A DNA stretch of 43,814 nt from an uncultured Pelagibacteraceae bacterium (GTDB taxonomy: Bacteria; Pseudomonadota; Alphaproteobacteria; Pelagibacterales; Pelagibacteraceae), in the NCBI GenBank assembly GCA_902524545.1, contig CABZDW010000011.1, forward strand, positions 1 through 43,814. The letters are read 5' to 3'. A program made the translations under genes and the position numbers. The stretch's first letter is position 1. Every line of letters begins with the position of its first letter. A model generated the notes under the pieces. It saw only the letters and a program-made list of their open reading frames with translations, searched no databases and was not told where the DNA came from. Below are positions 7,460 through 15,640 of this stretch, piece after piece.

Positions 7460-9682
7460 ATGAAAATTAAAAATGTAGTTGTGATTGGTTCAGGAACAAT
7501 GGGAAGTGGTATAGCTGCTCATTTATGTAATGCAAATATACCTGTTACTTTACTTGATTTAAAAACTGAAATAAGTGAAAAAGCAAGAGATAGAATTCAT
7601 AAGTCTAGACCACCTTTATTAATTGATAAATCAAAAATTAACAATATCAAGGTTGGTAATATAACTGATAATTTTGATGTAGTTAAGGATGCAGATTGGA
7701 TAGTTGAGGCAGTTGTTGAAAGAATTGATGTCAAACATCAAATTTATGAGAAAATATTTAAAGAGAGAAAAAATGGAGCGATAGTTTCTTCGAATACTTC
7801 TTCAATTCCAATTAAAGTTTTATCTCAACATTTAACTGAAGTGGAAAAAAAAGATTTCTGTATCACACATTTTTTTAACCCCGTTAGATATATGGGTCTG
7901 TTAGAAATAGTTAAAAATGAAAATAACGATCTTGATAAAATTAATGAATTAAAAAAATTTTGTGAGATAGAACTTGGTAAAGGTGCAATTGTTTGTAATG
8001 ATACCCCTGGTTTTTTAGGTAATAGAGTTGGAGTTTATGCCATGCAAATAGCAATGACAGAGGCATTTAAGATGAAACTTTCAGTAGAAGAGGCAGATGC
8101 AATTTTTGGAAGACCTATGGGGATTCCAAAAACAGGAGTATTTGGTCTCTACGATTTGATTGGTATCGATTTAATGGCAGATGTATTAAAAAGTTTTATT
8201 AAAGAATTACCTAAGACAGATGAATTTCATGAAGTTGCAAAAGAAATTCCATTAGTAAAAAAACTCATTGAGACAGGTTATACTGGAAGAAAAGGTAAGG
8301 GTGGCTTTTATAGAATGAACAAGGCAGGAGCCACAAAGGTTATGGAAGCTATCAATCTTGAAACTGGAGACTACGTGCAAAGCAAAAAGATAGATATAAA
8401 ATCAGATAAAGTAGATCTTAAGGGTTTAATTAACAGGGAAGATAAATATGGAGAATACGCTTGGTCAGTAATTTCTAAGATAATTAAATATGCATCGTCA
8501 TTAGTTCCAGGAATTACAAAAGAGTTTAATGATATTGATGAAGCAATGAGACTAGGTTTTAACTGGACAAAAGGACCTTTTGAAATGCTCGAAGAAATAG
8601 GAGTTGAGAATTTCTATAACAAAATAGATGACTTTGGTGGCAATAGTTTCTTAGAGAATTTATCAAAAAATAAAAATGAAGATTTTTATGGTGAAAGACA
8701 AAAATATACCAATATAGAGACTTTAGGAAAAGTTAAGAAAACAGCATTAAGTTTAGATGGAAATGATTCTGCAAAAATTTATAGGTTTAATGATTATAAT
8801 ATTGTTGAGTTTACTACAAAAGCTAACGCTTTAGATTACGATTCTATGGATGCTCTTAAAAAAGCAACTGATAAACCTTTGATAATTATTAATGAAAGCA
8901 TGCAATTTTCTGCTGGTGTGAACTTAACTTACACAATGCAGTTTGCCGATAAAAAAGATTTTAAATCTATAGAAAAGTTCATTAAATATTTTCAAGAAAC
9001 ATGTAAGCATTTAAAATACTCTAAATATCCAGTCATTTCAGCACCCTCAGGATTAACATTGGGTGGCGGGTTTGAGGTTATGGTTCAAAGTAATTTTGTA
9101 GCTTCGCATACAAATATTGTAGTTGGGTTAGTTGAAACTATAGTAGGTTTGATTCCAGCAGGAGGAGGATGTAAAGAAATGTTAGCACGTTGGATGGACA
9201 CCGAAGAAGCAAAGTCAGACCCTTATTATGCACCATTGAAAGTTTTTGATATTATTGGATATGGTAAGACAGCTACATCACCAGTTGAGGCAGAACCAAT
9301 GAAATATCTAAGACCTGGTGATAAAAAAATAATGAATAGAAATAGTTTATTAGAAGTTTCTAAAAAAATTTTAAGTGAAAATAAGGATTTTATGCCACCT
9401 GAGGAACTTAAGTTTAATTTACCAGGAAAGTCAGTGATTGGTAAAATGGATAAGATTTTAGAAAAACTTTACAATGATAAGGTTATATTAGATCATGGAG
9501 TAGAGGTTGCAAAGGAATTAGCTCATGTTTTAAGTGGAGGTGAAACCACAGTTGAAAAAACTCTTTCTGAAGATGATTTATTTAAATTAGAGCTTGACGC
9601 TTTTATGAGATTAATTGAAACTCAAAAAACGCAAGATAGAATAAAACACACCTTGGCAACTGGTAAACCTTTAGTTAACTAA
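7460..9682 (+). CDS. 3-hydroxyacyl-CoA dehydrogenase/enoyl-CoA hydratase fusion (FadN-like order)
   Basis: This is a 740-residue two-enzyme fusion of beta-oxidation type. The N-terminal half is a 3-hydroxyacyl-CoA dehydrogenase: Rossmann motif VIGSGTMGSGIAAHL, catalytic-histidine region CITHFFNPVRYM, and the CNDTPGFLGNRVG hinge. The C-terminal half (from about residue 440) is a crotonase domain with LTLGGGFEVMV and GLVETIVGLIPAGGG, in which both catalytic glutamates (GGFE and GLVE) are present. The domain order is the reverse of E. coli FadB. It follows the PotC-like gene by 12 bases, so it may act on the carbon skeleton derived from the imported compound, but a general fatty-acid role cannot be excluded. 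Its end overlaps the convergent cyclophilin gene by 12 bases. Confidence 0.88.
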   Translation: MKIKNVVVIGSGTMGSGIAAHLCNANIPVTLLDLKTEISEKARDRIHKSRPPLLIDKSKINNIKVGNITDNFDVVKDADWIVEAVVERIDVKHQIYEKIFKERKNGAIVSSNTSSIPIKVLSQHLTEVEKKDFCITHFFNPVRYMGLLEIVKNENNDLDKINELKKFCEIELGKGAIVCNDTPGFLGNRVGVYAMQIAMTEAFKMKLSVEEADAIFGRPMGIPKTGVFGLYDLIGIDLMADVLKSFIKELPKTDEFHEVAKEIPLVKKLIETGYTGRKGKGGFYRMNKAGATKVMEAINLETGDYVQSKKIDIKSDKVDLKGLINREDKYGEYAWSVISKIIKYASSLVPGITKEFNDIDEAMRLGFNWTKGPFEMLEEIGVENFYNKIDDFGGNSFLENLSKNKNEDFYGERQKYTNIETLGKVKKTALSLDGNDSAKIYRFNDYNIVEFTTKANALDYDSMDALKKATDKPLIIINESMQFSAGVNLTYTMQFADKKDFKSIEKFIKYFQETCKHLKYSKYPVISAPSGLTLGGGFEVMVQSNFVASHTNIVVGLVETIVGLIPAGGGCKEMLARWMDTEEAKSDPYYAPLKVFDIIGYGKTATSPVEAEPMKYLRPGDKKIMNRNSLLEVSKKILSENKDFMPPEELKFNLPGKSVIGKMDKILEKLYNDKVILDHGVEVAKELAHVLSGGETTVEKTLSEDDLFKLELDAFMRLIETQKTQDRIKHTLATGKPLVN

Positions 9683-10318
9683 CATCCTTAAGGAATTTAT
9701 AAAATCAGGTCTCAAAACGTATTCAGATTTGTCCAAGTATTTTATTTTATACAAAGCCTCTAAACCATAAATTACTTTTCCAATAGGTGTAAACTCAGTT
9801 TCAAATAATGGTTCATCTCTCAGAATTATGAAGAATTGGCTATCCTCAGTATTATACTTTTTAGTTCTTGCTAATGCGACACTACCTTTATCAAAGTCAA
9901 ACGGTGTATCTATTTCTGAATTAATTGTTCCCAATCCAGATTTACCAGTCCCAATCTTTCCATAATCAAGATACCCTTTTTTACCAAATTCTAAGTCTCC
10001 TGCTTGTACAATCGTATTTTTAATTACTCTATGAAAAGCTATATTATCATACGCTTTAGATTTGATTAATTTTTTGAATCTTTTTACTGCTTTGGGTGAA
10101 ACTTCAGGATATAATTCTATAATAACATTTCCACACGCAACATTCAAAATTGCGATATTCTCAGGATGATTAAACTCTAAATTTTTAGGGTCATAATTTT
10201 TTATGAATAAACATTTATTCTTTATAAAAAAAAAAGAGCTAAAAGAGAATATCGCTAAAATAACTATAAATATAAAAATTATTTTTTCTGATCTTGAAGG
10301 TTTTATTTTTTCAATCAC
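9671..10318 (-). CDS. Membrane-anchored cyclophilin-type peptidyl-prolyl isomerase
   Basis: This is a 215-residue cyclophilin with one N-terminal membrane anchor (about residues 12-32) and a cyclophilin domain from about residue 50. Recognisable pieces are VIIELYPEVSPKAVKRF, the active-site block IAFHRVI, DFDKGSVALAR and SQFFIIL. The anchor implies the catalytic domain faces the periplasm, where it would help fold secreted proteins. It starts with GTG at 10318, overlapping the upstream gene's TGA by four bases (GTGA), so translation is probably coupled. The gene converges on the beta-oxidation-type gene, overlapping it by 12 bases. Cyclophilins in small genomes are often annotated only as hypothetical, but the motifs here are clear. 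Confidence 0.9.
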   Translation of the reverse strand: MIEKIKPSRSEKIIFIFIVILAIFSFSSFFFIKNKCLFIKNYDPKNLEFNHPENIAILNVACGNVIIELYPEVSPKAVKRFKKLIKSKAYDNIAFHRVIKNTIVQAGDLEFGKKGYLDYGKIGTGKSGLGTINSEIDTPFDFDKGSVALARTKKYNTEDSQFFIILRDEPLFETEFTPIGKVIYGLEALYKIKYLDKSEYVLRPDFINSLRMLVN

Positions 10319-11049
10319 AAAATAAAGTTTTCATCAATTTTTAGCAGGTTTGTTTTGATAAATTGTATTTTTTTTTCTAAAATAGGGTCGAGATTATTCA
10401 ATTTTTTTTCAATCATTAAATGCGAAAAAACCTCTGCCATATCTTCAGACGCGGTAGATTGTGAATATTCAGAGAAAAACCCCTTAGTATTTATATACGT
10501 ATCTAGACCAAGCTTATCAGTACAGGTAGAACATTTAGCATATTTGAATTCGTTCACATTAAAATTAGTCCAAACCTTTTCATTAAACAATTCCTCAAAA
10601 CTATCATAAATAATATGAAAAACTTCGTGATGAATTACTCTTTCAAAATATTTCTCATTAAACTTAACATCTAATATAAGAGTTTTCATCACATGATCTG
10701 GTATCCCAGCAGTATTTATTTTTGATATTGATAAATCTTCACATAAAACAATATATTTAAGATTAATTTTTTTTAAAAATTTTTGACTATATTTATTTAG
10801 ATTTTTTTGAATTATTTTGTATTTTTTATCAATTATTTCTTTTTTTGAATTGTAACAGTTAATATTATTATCAATCCCTAATGTAAAAGGTTGCTTTGCA
10901 TAAAAGTACCTTAGTTTATTTGGAGTTTTGATGTCATAAATTTCTAAATTTGGAATTTTAATTAGATTGTAAATTGTATCTGCATAGATTTGAGAAGAAA
11001 TAAATGAAGAAAGCAAAATCAATATAATTAATTTCATAAATTTACGCAT
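10315..11049 (-). CDS. Secreted putative zinc metallopeptidase with HEXXH motif
   Basis: This is a 244-residue protein with a signal peptide (MRKFMKLIILILLSSFISSQIYA, cleavage near residue 23). HEVFH at residues 141-145 is an HEXXH zinc site, and SEDMAEVFSH at 201-210 looks like the downstream glutamate-bearing helix seen in the putative zinc-binding metallopeptidase family (Peptidase_Mx, by memory). A CSTC pair at 173-176 lies between them. No specific substrate can be named. It overlaps a downstream periplasmic cyclophilin by four bases, so the pair may work together in envelope protein turnover and folding. The ATG at 11049 is used; a second ATG five codons in is possible. Its start faces the ureohydrolase start across about 40 bases. 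Confidence 0.68.
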   Translation of the reverse strand: MRKFMKLIILILLSSFISSQIYADTIYNLIKIPNLEIYDIKTPNKLRYFYAKQPFTLGIDNNINCYNSKKEIIDKKYKIIQKNLNKYSQKFLKKINLKYIVLCEDLSISKINTAGIPDHVMKTLILDVKFNEKYFERVIHHEVFHIIYDSFEELFNEKVWTNFNVNEFKYAKCSTCTDKLGLDTYINTKGFFSEYSQSTASEDMAEVFSHLMIEKKLNNLDPILEKKIQFIKTNLLKIDENFIL

Positions 11050-11090
11050 AGAAGATATTCCAATTTAGATGAATGTGATACAGTTTTACT

Positions 11091-12050
11091 GTGAAAAAAA
11101 AAGGAAATAAAGATCCAATCCAACCTGTAAGTGGTACAAAAGTACCCAGATTTGCTGGACCCTCAACCTTTGCAAGATTACCTGAGTTAAGAGATGTTGA
11201 AAGCTGCGATGTTGCAATTGTTGGTATTCCATTTGATGCAGGCACAAGTTATAGACCAGGTGCGAGGTTTGGTCCTCAGAGTATCAGACAAGCTTCAAGA
11301 CACTTAAGAACAAATTATCATCCAAATTATGATGTTGAACCTTTTAAAGCACAGCAAGTTGCTGATGCTGGAGATATTACTTGTAATCCTTTTAATATAG
11401 AAGAAGCAATCAAACAGATAGAAGTAGGAGCTGAGGAATTGCTAAATAAAGTAGGTGGAATTATAAGTTTGGGAGGTGATCACACAATTGCATTTCCATT
11501 GTTAAAAGCAGTAAATAAAATCAACAAAGGCCCTGTAGCTTTAGTCCATTTTGATGCTCATCTAGATACATGGGATACCTACTTTGGTGCACCCTATACT
11601 CATGGCACACCTTTTAGAAGAGCAAGAGAAGAAAATTTATTTTTAGATGATGCCTCTATGCATGTAGGTATAAGAGGTCCATTATATAGTAGAGAGGATT
11701 TAAAAAATGATGAAAGTTTTGGGTTTAAAATAATTCATTGTGATGAATTTCAAACACAGGGTACAGATAAAATTGCTGAAAGAATTAAAAAAAGAGTGGG
11801 AGATAATCCTCTATATTTATCTATAGATATTGATGTATTAGATCCTGCTTTTGCACCTGGCACAGGTACTCCAGAAATAGCTGGAATGACCTCAAGAGAA
11901 ATGGTCAATGTTCTTAGAGGTTTAATAGGATTAAATTTAATATCAGCAGATGTGGTTGAAGTTTCTCCAGCATATGATCATGCTGAAGTTACTTCTCTTG
12001 CTGCTGCAACTATAGTATATGAATTAACAAATTTATTTGCAAAAAAATAA
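11091..12050 (+). CDS. speB: Agmatinase/guanidinobutyrase-family ureohydrolase
   Basis: This 319-residue ureohydrolase removes urea from a guanidino compound such as agmatine or 4-guanidinobutyrate using two manganese ions. All metal-binding motifs are present: GGDHTI, FDAHLDTWD and SIDIDVLDPAFAPGTG. The HGTPFRRA segment is typical of the agmatinase/guanidinobutyrase branch rather than arginase. The only reasonable start is GTG at 11091 (KKKGNKDPIQPVSGTKVPR follows), since the protein is full length from there. It stands 17 bases before an aldehyde dehydrogenase and near a polyamine-type importer, which suggests degradation of guanidino or polyamine compounds for nitrogen. Exact specificity (agmatine, guanidinobutyrate, guanidine) is not fixed by these motifs. 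Confidence 0.88.
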   Translation: MKKKGNKDPIQPVSGTKVPRFAGPSTFARLPELRDVESCDVAIVGIPFDAGTSYRPGARFGPQSIRQASRHLRTNYHPNYDVEPFKAQQVADAGDITCNPFNIEEAIKQIEVGAEELLNKVGGIISLGGDHTIAFPLLKAVNKINKGPVALVHFDAHLDTWDTYFGAPYTHGTPFRRAREENLFLDDASMHVGIRGPLYSREDLKNDESFGFKIIHCDEFQTQGTDKIAERIKKRVGDNPLYLSIDIDVLDPAFAPGTGTPEIAGMTSREMVNVLRGLIGLNLISADVVEVSPAYDHAEVTSLAAATIVYELTNLFAKK

Positions 12051-12067
12051 TTAAAACTTAGATTCTT

Positions 12068-13501
12068 ATGGAGAATAAAAAAAATTTTTACATTAACGGT
12101 AAATGGCAAGAGCCTCAAAGTAAACATGAGATTAAAGTTATCAACCCTGCAACGGAGGAAAATACTGCTGTTATAACTTTAGGTAACAAAAATGATATAG
12201 ATCGTGCCGTAAGCTCAGCTAAAAAAGCTTACGAGAACTGGGCTTTTTCTTTGAAAGAAGAAAGAATAAAGTTATTAGAAAAACTATATGAAAATTATAA
12301 AAAAAGATGGGCGGATATAGCAAAAGCAATTACCTTAGAAATGGGTGCTCCCAAGGATTTTGCTACAAAACTTCAAGCTGGCACTGGTGCGGCACATATA
12401 AAATCTTTTATTAGACATTTAAAAAATTTTGAATTTGAAAAACCTTTAGGTGATCATGCACCTAATCAAAGACTTATTTATGAACCTAAAGGAGTTTGTG
12501 CATTAATCACACCTTGGAATTGGCCGATGAATCAAGTTTGCTTGAAGGTTGTACCCGCGTTAGCGTCTGGATGTACAATGGTCTTGAAACCCTCTGAATT
12601 GGCTCCATTGTCGTCAATGATTCTAGCTGAATTAATCGACGAAACTAATTTTCCTCCAGGTGTTTTTAATTTAATTAATGGCGATGGGTCCACAACGGGA
12701 GAAGCATTAACCAGACATCCAGATATTGACATGATTTCTTTTACAGGTTCTACAAGAGCTGGAGCATTAATTTCACAAAATGCTGCAAGTGACTTTAAAA
12801 GAGTGAGTTTAGAATTAGGTGGTAAAGGAGCCAATATTATCTTTAAAGATGCAGATCCAAGTGCTATTGAATGGGGTGCTTTGAGATGCTTTAAAAATTC
12901 TGGTCAATCTTGTAATGCTCCAACGAGAATGCTTATTGAAAAGTCTAATTATAATCAAGCAATTGAAAAATTAAAAAAATTTTCTGAAGAAATGCAGGTC
13001 GGGGATCCTAATAAAGAGGGAGAACATATTGGTCCTGTAGTTTCGGAAACACAATTTAATAAGATACAGTCTTTAATTAAAAAAGGTATTGATGAAGGCA
13101 CTAAACTAATAGCTGGGGGCCTAGGAAAACCCGATGGTCTTGAAAAAGGATATTTTGTAAAACCAACAGTATTTGCTGATGTAGATAATAAAATGGAAAT
13201 TGCTAGGACTGAAATCTTTGGACCTGTTTTGTCTGTAATCCCGTTTGAAACTGAAGATGAAGCAATAAAAATAGCTAATGACACCCCTTATGGTTTAACA
13301 AATTATATTCAAACCAAAGATCAAGAAAAAGCTAGAAGAGTTGCAAAAAAATTAAGATCTGGAATGGTTGACGTAAATGGTGCTGGAATTGCTATTGATA
13401 CTCCATTTGGTGGTTTTAAACATTCAGGGATTGGTAGAGAAGCAGGTGAACATGGTCTTCAAGAATTTTTAGAGGTCAAGTCAGTAGGTGGTTGGAATTA
13501 A
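12068..13501 (+). CDS. NAD(P)-dependent aldehyde dehydrogenase
   Basis: This is a 477-residue aldehyde dehydrogenase of standard length. Catalytic Cys282 lies in NSGQSCNAPTRM and the general-base Glu249 in LELGGKGANIIF; PWNWPMNQ and FTGSTRAG give the cofactor-binding framework, and GGFKHSGIGREAG the C-terminal signature. It follows the ureohydrolase by 17 bases, so a plausible role is oxidising an aminoaldehyde or guanidinoaldehyde formed in polyamine breakdown. An aspartate-semialdehyde (DoeC-like) role in ectoine breakdown is a second possibility suggested by the gene pair at 996-2911. Its stop shares the four bases TTAA (13498-13501) with the convergent deacylase. Confidence 0.9.
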   Translation: MENKKNFYINGKWQEPQSKHEIKVINPATEENTAVITLGNKNDIDRAVSSAKKAYENWAFSLKEERIKLLEKLYENYKKRWADIAKAITLEMGAPKDFATKLQAGTGAAHIKSFIRHLKNFEFEKPLGDHAPNQRLIYEPKGVCALITPWNWPMNQVCLKVVPALASGCTMVLKPSELAPLSSMILAELIDETNFPPGVFNLINGDGSTTGEALTRHPDIDMISFTGSTRAGALISQNAASDFKRVSLELGGKGANIIFKDADPSAIEWGALRCFKNSGQSCNAPTRMLIEKSNYNQAIEKLKKFSEEMQVGDPNKEGEHIGPVVSETQFNKIQSLIKKGIDEGTKLIAGGLGKPDGLEKGYFVKPTVFADVDNKMEIARTEIFGPVLSVIPFETEDEAIKIANDTPYGLTNYIQTKDQEKARRVAKKLRSGMVDVNGAGIAIDTPFGGFKHSGIGREAGEHGLQEFLEVKSVGGWN

Positions 13502-14676
13502 TTTATTGATCTATTCTTAATACCTTCAAGAAAATTTAAACATTTTTTTAATTCATCTAGTTCAATAAATTCATCGATTTTATGTGCTTGTTCAATAGAA
13601 CCTGGCCCACATACGACTGTGCTTATACCCACTTCTTGAAATAACCCAGCCTCGGTTCCAAAAGATACAACTTGTCTTGAGTTATCACCTGTAATCGAGG
13701 CAACAAATTCACATGCTTCAGATGTATCTATTTTTTCAAAACCAATAACTTCACCAATAGTCTCTTTTTTGATGTAAGACTTTGGGAAAACTCTCTTCAT
13801 CTCATGGAGAAGCTCCTCATTTGCAAATTTTTCAATTTCTTGAGTTACAAAATCACCATCTGATTTATTAACTGGTCTAGTTTCCCATTCAACTTGACAT
13901 TTATCAGCAATTACATTGTGTGCAATACCACCTGATATACCACCTACAGATAGAGTAGAGTGTGGAGGATCAAATATGCAATTTTTTGGGGCACGTTTAA
14001 TTAATTCTTTTCTAATTTCCAATAGTTTATTAATATATCTTGATGCATACTCGATTGCATTAACACCTTCGTGAGGCTTTGAACTGTGTCCAGCAAGACC
14101 TCCAAAGTACGTAGTATACTCATTCATACCTTTATGAGCATCAATAATTTTCATTTTAGTTGGTTCACCAACTATACATATGCCATTTTTAATATTTCTT
14201 TTTTTCATTTCTTTAATTAGTAGCGGAGCACCTATACATGCCGTCTCTTCATCAAAGGTGTAGCAAAAATGAAAATCACGATCTAAATTATTTTGAGTAA
14301 GAATTGGAGCATATGCAAGAGTGCATGCAATAAATCCTTTCATATCACAAGACCCTCTACCATATAATTTTTTATCTATTATTGTTGCTTTAAAGGGATC
14401 TGTTGACCAACCCTTTGAAACTGGAACTACATCAGTATGGCCAGACAATATAATTGGTTTTTTTCCATTTGTTTTTTTTGCTTTTAAAGTCCCAAATAAA
14501 TTTACTCGTTTTTTTTCACTATCAAAAACTTTGAATGTTTCTATTCCAAGATTATTTAGGATTTTTTCACAATAATTTATTAATTCAGTATTATCATTTC
14601 CAGAAATAGTTTGAAAAGATATTAGATCAGTCAATATCTTTATTGATTTTTCGTATAAATTGTTATCAATACCCAT
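13498..14676 (-). CDS. argE: M20-family deacylase, acetylornithine deacetylase (ArgE)-like
   Basis: This is a 392-residue M20 zinc peptidase/deacylase. The metal and catalytic residues are present: SGHTDVVP, GRGSCDMKG, the FDEETACIGAP glutamates, VGEPT and the C-terminal AHKIDE histidine. ArgE removes acetyl from N-acetylornithine to make ornithine. Here the gene is not near arginine genes but beside an agmatinase-like enzyme, an aldehyde dehydrogenase and a polyamine-type transporter, so it might instead deacetylate an N-acetylated diamine or N-acetyl-diaminobutyrate; that is inference. It converges on the aldehyde dehydrogenase with shared TTAA stops and diverges from the CsaA-like gene across 26 bases. 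Confidence 0.87.
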   Translation of the reverse strand: MGIDNNLYEKSIKILTDLISFQTISGNDNTELINYCEKILNNLGIETFKVFDSEKKRVNLFGTLKAKKTNGKKPIILSGHTDVVPVSKGWSTDPFKATIIDKKLYGRGSCDMKGFIACTLAYAPILTQNNLDRDFHFCYTFDEETACIGAPLLIKEMKKRNIKNGICIVGEPTKMKIIDAHKGMNEYTTYFGGLAGHSSKPHEGVNAIEYASRYINKLLEIRKELIKRAPKNCIFDPPHSTLSVGGISGGIAHNVIADKCQVEWETRPVNKSDGDFVTQEIEKFANEELLHEMKRVFPKSYIKKETIGEVIGFEKIDTSEACEFVASITGDNSRQVVSFGTEAGLFQEVGISTVVCGPGSIEQAHKIDEFIELDELKKCLNFLEGIKNRSIN

Positions 14677-14702
14677 AATTAAATCAATTATACATTATTA
14701 TT

Positions 14703-15044
14703 ATGAAACCACAAATAACCTACGATCAATTTGAAAAAGTAGATATTAGACTTGGGACTGTATTAACAGTAAAAAAAAATGAAAAAGCTAGAAAACCATC
14801 TTTAGTTGTTGAAGTTGACTTTGGTAAAGAAGTTGGTGTTAAGACTTCTTCAGCTCAAATAACTCATTTTTACAATGAAGAAAACTTAATTGGTAAACAA
14901 GTTATAGGTGTTTGTAACTTTCCAGAGAAAAATATAGCTGGTGTAAAATCACAGTTTTTACTTTTGGGCTCTATTGATACTGAGGGTAAAGTTACATTAG
15001 TTCATCCATCTCAAAAAGCAGAGAATGGTTTGCCTATAGCCTAA
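14703..15044 (+). CDS. csaA: tRNA-binding domain protein, CsaA-like
   Basis: This is a 113-residue stand-alone OB-fold tRNA-binding domain of the CsaA/Trbp111 type, the same domain found at the ends of methionyl- and phenylalanyl-tRNA synthetases. FEKVDIRLGTVL near the N-terminus, VVEVDFG, and KTSSAQITHFYN plus IGVCNFPEKNIAGVKSQFLLLG are the family blocks; CsaA proteins are about 110 residues. It is reported to act as an export-related chaperone or tRNA-binding factor. It begins a plus-strand run, ending two bases before the LysE gene, and its promoter must lie in the 26-base gap to the divergent deacylase or overlap that gene. Confidence 0.88.
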   Translation: MKPQITYDQFEKVDIRLGTVLTVKKNEKARKPSLVVEVDFGKEVGVKTSSAQITHFYNEENLIGKQVIGVCNFPEKNIAGVKSQFLLLGSIDTEGKVTLVHPSQKAENGLPIA

Positions 15045-15046
15045 AT

Positions 15047-15637
15047 ATGCATCCAGAATTTTTATCAATGGCATTATTTTGGGTAGTAGCTGCGTATACA
15101 CCTGGCCCAAATAATATAGTCGCATCATATTCAGGTTTTAATTTCGGAATAAAAAAAACAGTACCACATATTTTTGGAGTTACTTTTGGTTTCACTTCAG
15201 TTGTCCTTGCGCTAACTATTGGTTTAGTCAATATTTTTAAATTGTTTCCTATCATTCAAACTGTACTGAAATATTTGGGAAGTATATTTTTGATCTATCT
15301 AGCTTATAAAATTAGTTTTTCAAAATCTTCTACTGAAAATAAAAATAAAAATCCTATATCTTTTTTAGACACTTTTATTTTTCAATTTTTAAATCCAAAG
15401 GGCATTTTGATAGGAATAATCATAGTATCGACATATGTTGAATATGGAGAAAATTATTTAAATTACGCGACTCAAGTTGTCCTGTTTGCTTTTCTCGTAT
15501 CCTTATCAAGTATTACTTTCTGGACTTTGGTAGGTAAATATCTTAGGAAATTTGCGACAAATGAGAAATTTATTAAATACTTTAATTATGTTATGTCAGG
15601 GCTTCTTCTTTTGAGCATAATTACATTTTATATATAA
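15047..15637 (+). CDS. LysE/RhtB-family amino-acid exporter
   Basis: This is a 196-residue inner-membrane protein with about five to six hydrophobic segments. The family hallmarks TPGPNN near residue 19 and QFLNPKG near residue 117 are both intact. LysE/RhtB proteins export amino acids such as lysine, homoserine or threonine, or related metabolites. The gene starts two bases after the CsaA-like stop and ends three bases before aconitase, so it is embedded in the operon. In cells that import nitrogen compounds avidly, an exporter may act as an overflow valve, but the substrate is unknown. Confidence 0.88.
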   Translation: MHPEFLSMALFWVVAAYTPGPNNIVASYSGFNFGIKKTVPHIFGVTFGFTSVVLALTIGLVNIFKLFPIIQTVLKYLGSIFLIYLAYKISFSKSSTENKNKNPISFLDTFIFQFLNPKGILIGIIIVSTYVEYGENYLNYATQVVLFAFLVSLSSITFWTLVGKYLRKFATNEKFIKYFNYVMSGLLLLSIITFYI

Positions 15638-15640
15638 GAT

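Noticed and set aside
11042..11245. Minus-strand frame over the start of the ureohydrolase.
   Set aside because: It is a shadow of the strongly supported ureohydrolase frame and has no family features.
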